Below are positions 1-11,308 of a stretch of DNA of 64,000 bases, one piece after another. Both the position numbers and the translations under genes were made by a program. Within the stretch, counting starts at the first letter, position 1; each line of letters begins with the position of its first letter. This stretch comes from Golubevia sp. BC0850 (taxonomy: Eukaryota; Basidiomycota; Exobasidiomycetes; Golubeviales; Golubeviaceae). The notes under the pieces are model-generated. The model was not told the origin of the DNA and made no database searches. It saw only the letters and a program-made list of their open reading frames with translations. The DNA lies in contig JAAVVG010000001.1 of the NCBI GenBank assembly GCA_012976225.1, positions 1,054,001-1,118,000 of the forward strand, given 5' to 3'.

Positions 1-155
1 AGTGGCTACAGGGCTTAAAGACTCACCTTGAGATACAAGGTATAATCAGCTCCTTTATCATGGGCTTGTCCATGAAGAACCAGCTTTCTACAGACTCTGA
101 CTAGAGATTCTTGAGGCTGCTGTGCAGGGAAGCTGCTACCGATTAGAGGGACCAT
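1..155 (-). CDS. First coding exon of an unidentified gene (partial, leaves window at left)
   Basis: On the minus strand an ATG at 155 opens a 43-codon exon that ends at 27 in a clean GTGAGT donor (plus-strand actcac at 21-26), in phase 0. The translation begins MVPLIGSSFPAQQPQ and continues with a mixed charged and hydrophobic stretch (SLVRVCRKLVLHGQAHDKG) that reads as coding. I do not recognise the family. The remainder lies left of the window, so neither length nor function can be given. The exon may also be internal. It is head-to-head with the mitoribosomal gene that starts at 380. Support is one open exon plus a consensus donor, so confidence is moderate. Confidence 0.45.
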
Positions 156-379
156 AGATTGCCTCTCTTCTCAGGAAAGACCCAAGGTTTACCAGAGAGT
201 CGATAGAGTAAAATCAATCTCTGAAGTGGAACAACTTTTGAGTAGTCTTTGATTCAGTCAGTGATGGTCTGGGTCCTGGGAGAGCAACACGGTGTGGGCT
301 TGGACTCTGCGAGAGTACGCGACTTTCTCACTTCCTCCCTCTCCTTCCCTCCTTCTTCTTCTCTTCTTCTTCCAAAACG
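156..379. promoter_or_regulatory. Divergent promoter region, left-edge gene / MRPS35-Bot1p
   Basis: This 224-bp space separates two head-to-head starts. Its right part carries a long pyrimidine tract (cttcttctt repeats at about 345-372) directly before the ATG at 380, typical of the 5' leaders in this window. No specific binding site was recognised. Confidence 0.4.
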
Positions 380-2000
380 ATGACTACTTCAAACATTACG
401 AGGTCGGCTGGTCGATCGATATCTTCAGCCTCTTCTCTTCTATCATCCACAAACTCTATCGCTTTATCCTCTTCCTCTTCCTCTTCTTCACCATGTCGTT
501 GCTTTTCTTCCACTTCCTCATCCAAAGCCTCAACTCCAGGTTCAATGCCAGAAGTCAGGTCCTCTAGATCTGACTCCGCTAGAACTTCTGCTGGAAACCC
601 TAATGACTCTGCAGCTGGCGGTAGAAGGCGAACAGCAGGAGGCCCTGGAGGTAGAGGTGGTTCTTCCCGTCCTGCTCGTAGAACAGCAGCCCTTCCACCT
701 TACGAGGAATGGATCAAAGGTCAAGGAGCTGATCTCTACAAGAATCCACCTCCTGGAAAGGGTCCCCATTGGATTTCTGATACAGTAAGTTTCGGCTCTA
801 CACCGCTCTTTCACTCTTTCAAATCAGTCTTTACCAGTTGCTGACTGAAATTTGCTTCTTCCTTTCTTCTTACACCTCCCGCCCTCCTCTTCTCCTCTCC
901 CTCAGCCATTCCCTCTCAATCCATCCTTCTTACCGCCTGCTCCTTTGTCACAGAAAGGTCGAGATGAACTCTGGAATCAGCACACCTCAAATTCAAAGCA
1001 GAATGGAGTCAAGGAACTTTCGAGAAAGTTTAGCATCAGTCCAGCTAGGATTGAAGCGATACTGAGACTCAAAGCACTGGAGACTGAATGGCAACAGCAG
1101 GTGAGTTCTTGAAACTGAAAGCAGCGGTGAGAGTGAGCGGAAGAGCTGCGGCAGGAAGGGGAGGGTTATGTCGAAGGATGGAGGAAGGCCATCTCTTTGG
1201 AAAATGATCTTGATCGCAATGATGATCAACCAATCGATTAGTCTTGCAGACCTTTACATGGTGATTCAAACCCATTCAAGTCACTGAGCTTTCAAGATCG
1301 ACCAAAGAAGAGAGAGCAGAGGAAAGCAAGGTTCACCGTCTACGTGCTTCTAGGTTCAAAAAGATCGACTAACACCTTGGCTCTTGCCTTTTCTCCTTCC
1401 TCCTGTTCTTCTCTCACACTTGATTCATTTCGATCAAAGGGTAAACCACTCCAGACGGAATTCACCAAGAACATGGACCGACTCTTGGGATCACCGTCTC
1501 TACCTCACGCTATCGATCCCAAATCACCGTCCAACCTGGTCTCAACTACTCCGGAAACGAACGAAGCCATCTCACCAAGAGGTTCTATTATCGAAGAATT
1601 TCCAGAATCAGGCAGCGAGGCTTCAGTCTTGGAACCTGCGATGATGGAGGCTCAAGAAAAGCAGAAGCAGAGGGTGAAAGATCTTCCTACGGGAGGACCT
1701 AGCGTCGAAGCTGCCAAATCAGCAGAGCAGCAGACTACAAAGATTTCCTCCAGAGTAGCTTTGAATCCAAAGAACATCGAAAGACCCACCCTTGTGGTTT
1801 CGAATCTTTCCGTTGGTTTGACTAGGACGCAAGCACGAGCCGAGGGTAGACCTGAAGTCAGATCTTATGAAGGAGCTGGTAGACTGGCTAGGAATGAGAG
1901 AAGAGCGGAAAAGAGAAAGACGGATAAGAAGAGGAGTCCGAGTGAGAAGCTGGATCCTGTCGAAGCTCACAGTCGAGCCGAGATGGAGAGCTCGGGTTGA
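380..2000 (+). CDS. Mitochondrial small-subunit ribosomal protein, Bot1p/MRPS35 family
   Basis: Exons 380-784, 906-1100 and 1440-2000, all joined in phase 0, give 386 residues. The N-terminus is rich in Ser/Arg and poor in acidic residues, as expected of a mitochondrial presequence. The family signature is a block ending PPGKGPHWISDT (about 124-135), then ELSRKFSISPARIEAILRLK (172-191) and GKPLQTEFTKNMDRLLG at the start of exon 3. This pattern belongs to the fungal 'eukaryotic mitochondrial regulator protein' family (Bot1p; yeast Mrps35), a mitochondrial ribosomal subunit needed for mitochondrial translation. The basic C-terminus (about 350-386) probably contacts rRNA. Intron 2 is long (339 nt), but exons 2 and 3 join exactly where the family is continuous, so I see no need for another exon. 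Confidence 0.82.
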
Positions 2001-2279
2001 GCCAGAGTTTCTTTGTAATTGTTTCGCCTTCTGTATTATTATCCAATCTGTCAATCATTCACTTGTTCTTTCAAATACCAAATCAACCAACTTTCTACGA
2101 CCTGAACTAGTGACAAATGGAAGGCTTCCGACTGGCCCGAAGCGTGGGGGAGACAAAAAGCAGTCAGACCTTCTTGTTCCCCAAAGTTAACGTCTCTTTC
2201 ACCTTCTGTTCTACAGATTCACAGACGAAGCTCAAGCATTATTCCGAATTCAATTTAATCCTCTTTCTAATCAAGCATC

Positions 2280-5200
2280 ATGGCTCCAGGAGAGGTATCG
2301 ATCCAATCAACCAGAACAGTCTCTGGAAATGGCTCTAGCACCAATGTCATTCTCAACAAGCATTCCAAAGCAGTGACTCAGGATCCGAGCCGTGGAGGTT
2401 AGTATATCGAATGGAGATGCAATTGACCGCTTCAAGGAACAGTTTTTGAACCATCTTCTCTTGTCATTTCAAAGGAGCTCAGGCGATGCTCCATGCTGCT
2501 GGTTTGACTGTGGAGGACTTGGAGAAAGTGAGTGAAGAAGAGAGAAGCAGAATTTAATTTAACAAATCATTTTAAGCGGGAAGGAGAGTTGAACAGAACA
2601 GATGAATTTAGAGAGAGGGAGAAGAAGGTTAGACGGAACTCATGGAGGTGGGGGAGAGATAGAGAAGTACCCCGGAGGATACAGAGATCATTTCGCTCTG
2701 GGTTCCTAAACAAGATATTTCTATGAATTTTAAATCCACCTCAGTCTATCAAAGGACACGAGAAGAGCTCCCTCGGTGCTCCATTTCGATCTCTAATTAC
2801 CTTGTGACTTGTCCTCCACCCTCCCACTCTTCTTTCCACGCAACAGCCTCAGATTGGAGTCTCTTCCGTCTGGTGGGAAGGTAACCCTTGCAACATGTGG
2901 GTTTTGGACTTTAAATCCACGAGTTTCCCAAGCGCCAAGGTGTCTCCTCGACGCAGACCACTCGAAGAAGCTCACTGTCCTTCAATTTCTGATTTCTTTC
3001 AGGCATCTTCTCGAGTTCGGAAAACAGATCAAAAAGAGCGTCATCGATGCAGGAATGGTAGGATTTCAATTCAATACGATTGGGATTTCAGACGTAAGCA
3101 ATGAAAGAGGCTGAAATGAAGGACGATCTACTTCTCTATTAACTCTCAGCTCTCTCTTTCTTCTCCCCCTCGGCAGGCTATCACGATGGGCGGAGATCAA
3201 ATGAGATACAGTCTTCCATCTAGAGATTTGATTGCTGATTCTATCGAAGCTGTGACAGTCGGTGAGAAGCAGCTCTGAGCAAGCCAACATGGCGACCGGT
3301 CTGCGATATCTGTTCTCACCCATTCTTCCTTCTTTCCTCTGTTGGGATTAGGTCAATGTCACGACGCTAACATCTCCATTCCTGGATGTGACAAGAACAG
3401 TCAGTTTCGAATAAAGAATTCTTTCTGTCTCGAGCCGCCTAGACGCTGATTAGTCTTCGCCAAACCCTTATCTCTCCCCTTCCTGGTACTTCTACTCTCT
3501 TATCAAACAGTGCCCGGATGCTTGATCGCTGCGATGAGACACAACAGGCCTACTGTAAGCTTAAATTGTGTTAATTTGTTCTCAATCTCTCTCTGTCGGC
3601 GCCTCTTACTGATGTTTCTTCCACCTCTCGCCAATTCTCTAACAGATCGTCGTGTATGGAGGAACTATCTCTCCTGGTACTCACACGATGGATGTTCCTG
3701 GAATGTCACGCAAGAAAGGTGATCACACGAATATTGCTGATAACTTCGAGGCCATAGGAGCCTTCGAAGCAGGCTTGATTACTGACGATGAAAGGGCCTC
3801 TATCGTGAGAGACTCCTGCCCAGGACCCGTGAGTCTAGATAAGAAGGACTTCAAGTTTTTCCAATTATGCTGAAGCTCCTAGAGAACGAACCATCAGAGA
3901 GATAGCTGTTGCTCTTTTCTATCCGCCCTCTGCCCCCTCCTGCTCCCCTTTCTGAACTTACCTCCTCCTCTCTTTGAACTCCAGGGCGCCTGCGGTGGAC
4001 TATACACAGCAAAGTGAGTGCAATTCCAGTATGTAACGTAAAAGAAAGGGAAGAATGAAATGAGACCGTAAACGAATTCGAACGGTCCAGACGATAAGAA
4101 TTGACACTGTTTTCCTCACCTCCCAGCACCATGTCTTCTATACTGGAAACAATGGGAATGTCGTTGCCAAGAGGAGCTTCCATTCCTGCGACCTCGCCAG
4201 AGAAAGTACAGGAGTGCTCCAGAATGGGAAACGCGATCAAGGTCTTGCTCGAAAAAGACATCAAGCCTAGAGACGTCATGACTCGCAAAGCTTTCGAGAA
4301 CGCCATTACAATCACTCAAGTACTCGGAGGATCGACGAATGCATGTCTACATCTCTTAGCGATCGCGAGGGCTGGTGACGTCCAGCTGTCCATCGACGAC
4401 TTCGAGATCATCAGGAGGAAGACGCCTCTTCTAGGAGACATGAAGCCAGTGGGTAGCGTTTAGGTCTGAAGATGCTTCGAGAAGGCCAAAAGCTGATGCT
4501 GACTCTCTCTTCTTTCTCTCAGTCGGGAAAGTATCTGATGGAAGATCTGCACAAGATTGGCGGACTCCCACCAGTTCTCAGGTACCTCCTCGACAATGGT
4601 ATGCTTCATGGAGATACTATGACCTGCACTGGTCAAACTCTTCAAGAGCAACTAGCTGGAGTCACTCTTTTAAGCTTTGAAGACCAAGACATCATCAGAC
4701 CTTTGGAGAACCCAATCAAAGCTACTGGTCATCTAACTGTCATGAGAGGAACTCTCTGCCCTGGTTCAGCAGTCTCGAAATTGACCGGGAAAGAAGGTCT
4801 CTTCTTTGAAGGGCCAGCTAGAGTCTACGACGAGGAATCAGAGGTGATGGAAGCCATCAAGAATGGAGAGATCACTCACGGAAACGTAGTCGTGGTTCGC
4901 TACTGTGGTCCCCGTGGAGCGCCGGGAATGCCAGAGATGTTGAGTCCTACCGCTGCTATCATGGGAGCAGGTCTGGGAAAGACTACGGCTCTGATCACCG
5001 ACGGTAGATTCAGTGGAGGTTAGTCAGATCATTCGCGGTTTCTCTTCCTCGATCTCAACTCTCTTGCTGACATCTTTTCTCTCTCTCGCTTTCCTGTCTG
5101 AATAGCCTCCCATGGGTAGGTCTCCTGGCTCTTCATACAACCTCAAATCACTCCTCGCCAATTACTGACTCATGTTACTCATCCCTCTCTCTCTCTCCTC

Positions 5201-5475
5201 GCCTCTCAAGATTCTGCACCGGTCACGTCGTTCCAGAAGCAATTCTTGGAGGACCTATCGCCCTAGTCGAGAACAACGACAAGATAACCATCTCTGCAGA
5301 AACCAACGAGATCAATCTCCATGTCCCGGAAGCCGAAATGCTGGAGAGAAGAAAGAAATGGGAGAAGAGCGGGAAGAATCAACTGAAAGTCAAGAGAGGA
5401 GTTCTTCATCGTTTTGCTAGGGACGTTCAGAGTGCTCAACATGGCTGTGTCACTGATCAAGTCCTCGAAGATTGA
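2280..5475 (+). CDS. ILV3: Dihydroxy-acid dehydratase (valine/isoleucine synthesis)
   Basis: Thirteen exons: 2280-2397, 2475-2527, 2847-2896, 3003-3093, 3177-3261, 3352-3399, 3511-3554, 3646-3828, 3985-4013, 4127-4448, 4523-5018, 5106-5115, 5211-5475; 597 residues. The enzyme dehydrates 2,3-dihydroxy acids to 2-oxo acids, the third common step of branched-chain amino acid synthesis. Conserved Fe-S cysteines are visible at Cys72 ([12 protein letters not shown]), Cys145 (IPGCDKNMPG) and Cys227 ([12 protein letters not shown]). Other family blocks are [17 protein letters not shown] and GRFSGASHGFCTGHV. Exon 12 is only 10 nt and supplies the SHG of that last block. The N-terminus ([14 protein letters not shown]) is not a convincing mitochondrial presequence, so the compartment is uncertain; fungi often carry several ILV3 paralogues. 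Length matches the family. Confidence 0.96.
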
Positions 5476-5656
5476 TGGAAATTGAGGAAGAGAAAGTGGG
5501 AGGGAAGTTCGAACGAGAATGAAATCATCTGTCAAGTGTTTAAATAAGAATCGAAGTCACGAAGTTTTGGTGAATCGATTTGACTGATCTTGAAAGCCGC
5601 TTTGAAGATAGAGTGCATGTACTACAAATCGAACTCGACAAGGAGATGATCTGAAA

Positions 5657-7502
5657 TCAATTGAAAGGCCCAAACAAGACTTTTCTCAGACCTTCGCCAC
5701 CCCTCCCTGGTCCCTTCCTGGCCTCACTCGGATCCGTCGTATCTATGGACCACCTGCTCCTTATGACTTCCTCTTGATCCAACTCTGAAGCTTCTATGAA
5801 AGTGAAGGTCTCCGAATCTCGTCGACTCCTATCGTCTGAAGCAGAATTCGTCCATTTCCTTCTTAGATTGTTTTCTGAAATCGCTCCTCTCAATTTTCTC
5901 AAAGGGGGCGAGAAACTTCTCTCTGAGCCTGAAGCTGTTGGAGTTTGCTTAAACTTCGTTTGCACTTGCTTGACAGTCGATATGAGAGTTGCTTTTGTGC
6001 TTTGTTGTGTCCCGCGAGTCGGTGGCACGAGAGAAACGACGCCGGATAGGTCTTCTCTTTCTTCCGTCAATGGAGGAGGAGCTGCGAATAGATCCAGGAC
6101 CTCCCTGAGGTCGTCTTGAGTCATTTCTTGAGAGCCGTCGTCGAATCCATTCAGAAATACCGTCCAGTCCTGAACGTCAGAGGATGTTCCACTGGAAATC
6201 GAGGTGTCTAGGGAAGCTCTGAAGGCTTTCATGAGGTGGACTCGAACGGCTAAAGATGTGAGAGATGGAAGAGGATGACACGAAGTCAGAGATCACTTTT
6301 CCTTCGACACTCAAAGTACTCAAATCGCCCAACTTCAACCGCTCACCTTCTCTGTCATCTCTCTCCCGCCCTTCCACCAAGGTATCCGATTCAGCCAGGA
6401 AACTGTTTCTACCTCTTCCCCAAGAGCTGATACTAGCAAGAAGGGAGCTTGATCTCCCTCTGTTGAAGTTGATGGAGAAGGGGCGTGGACTTGAGATGGC
6501 CTTGTCGCTTTCCTCTCCTCCTGGCTCTGATAGATTGAGCGCCTTTTCTAGAGCCATGTTTAGCCACCCGTTCATCGTGTCGACGTTGTTTTGCATGACT
6601 CCTTTCTCCGCGTCTTCTTCCAATCTCAGCATGACTTGACCCCTGCTTGTTTTGACGCCCGAGTCTGATGATTCCACCGAGCTGGAGCTCCTAGAGTGAA
6701 GAGACCGCCCTAGCCTGACACCTCTTGAGGTAGAAGCCGAGCGAAACCGGTTGGCTGCTAAGGCGAAAGGGTTTGTGATGGCGTCTTTGGAAAAGGTTTC
6801 AGGTGCGGTTGAAAGGCGTCTTGAATCCATTGACTGAAGGTCAGAACTCTCGTACGTTGATCCATCCACGAAAGCAGATGACTCCCCTTCTTCTTCGTAG
6901 TCGACAGAGTAGCTTGCGGATTGAGGCACGTAGTCAAGTGTCGAATCTCTTGGTAGGTCGACAGGCTCTTGAACTTTTTGAACTTCTTTGTCAGTTGCGT
7001 CCCAGTTGGGGAAGGACATGATTACGTGATCTAAGTCTGAAAGCTTCTCGTGTCTGGTATCTTGAAAGGGTAGAGGAGGTAAAGGTGCGGTAGGTGGTGG
7101 AAGAGGAGCGGATCGATCTACTGTTCGAATTTGACGAGGAGTGGCAGGAGGAGATGAGGTTGACTTGAAGCTAGTCTCCATCGCGAGTCTCCAATCTACC
7201 ATTTGAGTCGGTGGACCTGAATGAGAAGTGAAAGCGAAGGGATGGTAGGAGCTTGAAGGAGTCTTGAGATCTTGCGAGTGAGGATTCAGGGGAGAGGGTC
7301 TTTTAGGAGTGTGCTTCAAGTTCGAGTTGCTTCCCACTAGAACGTCCAAAGAATGACTTTTTGAAGGAAATCTTGAGGATCGTTGAGGATTTGAGTTCGC
7401 TTGAGAGGATGGAGGAGGAGATAAAGTGAAGGGTATAGGTGGAGGAGGTAATGGTTTGGTCGTGAGTCGCTGCTTGGTTGGAGGCTGGCTTGATTCGGCC
7501 AT
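5657..7502 (-). CDS. Unidentified Ser/Pro-rich protein
   Basis: Two exons on the minus strand (7502-6320 and 6249-5657) give 591 residues. The join at GDL/TVRVHLMKAFRAS uses a GTACTT donor and a CTTTAG acceptor; it keeps the frame and yields a plausible helical segment. The first 150 residues are proline/serine-rich with PLPPPPIP-type stretches that could bind SH3 or WW domains. Short helical islands follow (for example MQNNVDTMNGWLNMALEKALNL, about 300-320, and DDLREVLDLF near 455). Many RSxS motifs suggest phosphorylation. I recognise no catalytic domain and cannot assign a function. It is convergent with ILV3 and head-to-head with MED21. Confidence 0.65.
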
Positions 7503-7982
7503 GCTTGGTACGACAATGTAAGTGCCTCTAGGCTTGTCCGGTTCGAAAGGGACACTGATAGAAGAGTTGCAGAGCGAGAGAAGAGCAAGGAAAGAAACTA
7601 TTACACTTCTCTCCTTTTATCCTTGACGGCGCCAACGACTCGGTCCGTTCTGAACTTAGCGACCTAACAGACTTCACGAACCTCCTTGAAGAGGTCAATA
7701 CAACCAGCAAAAGCTGAGGCGATTCGTGTTCAGAACGAAAAGGGGCAAAACAGACCTCGGTGTCAACAAATCATCGAGAGGGGATCTGACCACTCCCTCA
7801 CCAGATCTTAGCCGCCACCATTTGGTGTTGGAATTCCTCTTCTTAGCCGAATCCAAACTAGGGAGATCCTTGAGTCTCGATTGGAGTGGAAGGTTGGGTA
7901 GGAGGAGATGAGCGGACAATCCAGATCGATTTCTCTTTTTCTCCTCTCCACCAACATCACTTCTTCTTCATCCAACAAAACA
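7503..7982. promoter_or_regulatory. Divergent promoter region, Ser/Pro-rich gene / MED21
   Basis: A 480-bp space between head-to-head starts. The right end is pyrimidine-rich (tttctctttttctcctctcc at about 7930-7949), consistent with a 5' leader for the ATG at 7983. No recognised operator. Confidence 0.35.
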
Positions 7983-8921
7983 ATGGAGGCTGGACCTTCT
8001 ACGCCAGGATTGAGCAACTCTAATCTTAACGCAATTCAAGCACAAGTTCAGGATGTAGGCTCATCAACTTCTGCCTATCACCAACTCACTCTCAATTCAA
8101 CCTCATCCTCTTCGCTTCCAGCCGATCCGCTTTCTGCATTAGAAGATCTTCTAGACATGCTACTAAAGATCTCAGCAGCTTCGTACTCCTTCATATCACG
8201 CAAGTCTTCTCACAAACAGATCAATCCTCAAGTGCCGATCTGGATCCAAGGTCAAGCCAAAGAATCAAGCTCAGAGGCTGCTAGGTTGAAGTTAGGTCTT
8301 CTCGATGATCAAGGAATGCAAGAAAACATAGATGAACTCGTCGCTGATTTGATAGAGAACAGTAAAGAGGCTGAGAGAATCATAAAGAACCTTCCTGATG
8401 GATTGGTTGGAGGTGGAGAGGAAGGAGAGGAGAAGCATGTGAGTAGGATTCGAAGGAGAGGTGGTCTGGCGCAGTGAGAGTAGGACGGATGATTGACCGA
8501 ATTGATTGATTGATTGCCCGCAGGAGGAAGAGCTCAAAGGACTGGAAGCTGAGGTCAGGGAAGCGAATCAAGAGTACAGAGAAGCTCTGCAAGAGGCAAG
8601 TGAGTAGCTACTTCCGAGCATCTGCTGACCCAAGGCCGCAATCTTTTCTTCTGATCTGATGTTGGAGATACAGATTAATTAGGCCTCAATCGAGCACCAT
8701 TGAAGTGAGACTGACCCGCCCTCGTCTCTGCTTATCCTCCCAAAGAGGAACTACAATCTCAAGTCGCATCCCTCTTGAGGGAAGTCACCTCTCATCAACA
8801 GGTCATGAGAACTCAACTAGCTGCCGAATATCCGTCGCCGGAAACTACTTCTCGATCTGGAAGCTCTAAGCAGCAGACAGGTACGAATTCTAGAGCCAGC
8901 AAACGAATCCGGGGCAGCTGA
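7983..8921 (+). CDS. MED21: Mediator complex subunit 21
   Basis: Exons 7983-8438, 8524-8599 and 8746-8921 give 235 residues. MED21 forms a four-helix heterodimer with MED7 in the Mediator middle module, which links activators to RNA polymerase II. The family pattern is visible: an N-terminal helix in LSALEDLLDMLLKISAASYSF, a linker, then the helical block ENIDELVADLIENSKEAERIIKNLP and a coiled coil (EEELKGLEAEVREANQEYREAL). An in-frame ATG at 7908 would add 25 residues with a hydrophobic patch, which is unlikely for a nuclear protein, so 7983 is preferred. An alternative 3' end exists: a weak GTACGA donor at 8881 joined to 8970-9053 and 9154-9359 also stays in frame and would replace the short tail by a longer low-complexity one. 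Confidence 0.8.
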
Positions 8922-9720
8922 GAAACTCATCTCTCGTTTCCTCTGAACATTATGGACCTGGTACTCAAGAAGCGACATTGTCTCTCTTATCCATCAGAGT
9001 GGTCTCCGACAATTCGGAACCCTTGCCTACACCTGGCATCTTCGTGTCTTCAAGTCAGCTTTTCTCCTTTCCCTCAGCTCTCTTTCCTCATTCTCTAGCC
9101 CCTCTCTCCACCTTCATCTGTATTTTTAAAGCCTCAATCACATTAGTTCGCAGTTCCTTCTTTGGTCTTCGAAGCCTGCTCGGAGGATCTAACTCTGCAC
9201 CTTGCGACTCCTCCCAGTTTACCTCGTTCCAGCAATCTCTTAACTTCCGAGAAAAGCGGCAACGTTGCAAAGAATCAAACCAAACAAGTTCAATGTAGAA
9301 GTAAACAGAATTCATTGAAAAGCGAACAAAGAGGGACTCAAAAGCAAGAAAGGATTTAGAAAGAATTGGTTCTTTAGGAACTTGGTTTTTCTTTATTTAT
9401 TTATTGTGTTTTTCAAGAATCAGAAACGATGAGAAGGGAGGTGGGTTATGGTTGTGACTATGATACACTTTCGCTTGCTAAATTCTTAAAGAGGAGGGTC
9501 GAGAAGAGAGGGAGAAGTGAGAAAAGGGAGAGAACTATTTATAGGAATTTGACCTTTGCATTTAGAGGAGAAGAAGAGAAAGATTCGATTAAAAGAGAAA
9601 CAAAACAAAAGGAATAGGAACAGAAGATTTCATCGTTGCGAAATTCCGAGATTTAAAAGATCTTAAATCTTCAAAGCTTTTTGAATTCGACGAGTCTCCT
9701 GTAACCAGAGTTCAACTTGT
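8922..9720. other. Intergenic space between convergent MED21 and SKP1
   Basis: About 800 bp. It holds the possible extra MED21 exons (8970-9053 and 9154-9359) and an A/T-rich stretch (ctttatttatttattgtg near 9390-9408) resembling a 3' UTR. Nothing else is supported. Confidence 0.4.
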
Positions 9721-11128
9721 TTAACGATCCTCTGTTGAACAGTAAATAATGATAAGGGAGTGAGAGAGAAAGCAAGAGAGAAGGAAACTGGGTCAGTGGA
9801 ACCCTCTTCATCACTGCGCTTCCATCGTTGAGTTCGAAGCGTGAGATCTCAAACTTACCAGCCCACTCCTGGAGTCGTCAAAGATCAAAAGAGTAGCAGA
9901 AACAGAGATGAGAAGGAGAAAGGGGGTGTCAGTGGATCGAAATGGCAAGGACAGCATACAGTCAAGTGATGCGAGAAGTGGAAGGTAATGCTCACGTTTT
10001 CCTTCTTGATTTGAGCTTCCTCCTCTGGGGTGAAGTCATTTTGGATGTTGAAGAGCTTACGGATCTCCTCTGGGGTCTTTCCCTTGATCATGTTGGCACT
10101 GAGGGAGGAGAAAGGTGGGAAGGGAAAGGAGGAAGGATGGTGGCGTTAGAATCAGTCTCTGTCTTGACATCGAGATCATGGATTTGTAATCTGATTGTAC
10201 AGAACAGAAAATATATGGCTGTTCTATTTCTATCCCTCTTAGAGAAGTTGCAGAGAGATCAACTCGGACATCCTTCTGCAGGCTTCTTCTCTCTCTCCTT
10301 ATCGTGCTCCCTATCCAATAAATCCGCGATCGAGCATTGACTACTCACACAGTCTTACATCCGACATCTAGAAGAGGCTTGATGTCCAAGTAGTTGGCAG
10401 CGAGGATGATCTCGAAGAGCATCTCTTGGTCAACAGCAATGAACTTGGAGTCCCAGTCAGAGATGTCAGTGGTACGCTTGCGAGACTCCTCAGCATCATC
10501 AGCTGGTGGGGCTGGGTCATCTTTGTGGTGGTCGCAGTACTCCTTCACCTGATAGGATGGATCAGAGATAATGAAGGAGGGGAGAGAGGTTGTATGAAGA
10601 GGAGGTCTATGAGTGGGTGAAGATTAGACTGAGTGGGAGGAAGCATGCTTGCTGCGAGCTGACAACTTTGAGGATCGGATGACCTCTGACTCCATTTCTT
10701 GAGTCCAATGTTCAACTTTCTGATCAGTTTCTCAATTCCATCTGAAGCTTGGGAGGCTGAGTAGAGGGCACTTACCTTTGCGAAGACAGTGGAGGAGACG
10801 TTTGGTAGAGGAATCACCTTGTCGTCAGAATCAGGTAGATCTACGAGCGGGTAGCGAAGGGATTAGAGGGAAAAGTCGGTGAAAGGAATAGAGAATGAAT
10901 ACAATTGATAGAAGTAAGAGTCAGAAGATAGATCCAAGAAGGAGTGGGGGTGAGGAGAGCATCTTCGTTCTAACGAGGTGCATGGCATGGTGGTGGCTCA
11001 ATCCGAATTCTTGCCTATCTCTTTGTGTGTAACTCACCTTCCAACATGTTCTTGATCAATTGAGAACGAAGAGCGGATTTCTCTTCCATCTCGAAGGTTT
11101 CCTTATCAGAAGTTTCGAACTTGACCAT
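9721..11128 (-). CDS. SKP1: SKP1, core subunit of SCF ubiquitin ligases and kinetochore
   Basis: Minus-strand exons 11128-11038, 10840-10776, 10548-10349, 10098-9996, 9868-9859 and 9731-9721 give 159 residues, the family's normal length. SKP1 bridges cullin-1 to F-box proteins. The N-terminal BTB/POZ fold begins [19 protein letters not shown] and includes [15 protein letters not shown] and YCDHHKDD. The C-terminal F-box-binding helices run through [27 protein letters not shown] and [14 protein letters not shown]. Exon 5 is a 10-nt microexon (GAGTGGGCTG) and the last exon contributes only 11 coding bases. Together they restore the near-universal EWAEDR terminus. Without them the protein would end incorrectly after KKEN, which supports both small exons. 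Confidence 0.97.
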
Positions 11129-11308
11129 GTTGAGTGTTGTTTAAAAGTTGGGGGGGGGTGAAGGAGAGAAGGTAACTTGGCTGCACAAAGAAGCTTCTAT
11201 ATCAAAGGTTGAGCTTTGACCACTCTCAATTTCAATACTTGATTCATCATTTAGATCAATTTGGACCTCTGCCCTTCATTCTCAAGAAAATCAAAACATC
11301 AAATCGAC
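11129..11308. promoter_or_regulatory. Divergent promoter region, SKP1 / RGG-rich protein
   Basis: A 180-bp space between head-to-head starts, with a run of about nine G residues near 11150. Specific sites were not recognised. Confidence 0.4.

Noticed and set aside
4449-4522. Possible readthrough of the ILV3 intron after DMKP
   Set aside because: The unspliced frame reaches a stop within a few codons; splicing with the GTGGGT donor joins DMKP to SGKYLMEDL, the conserved sequence.
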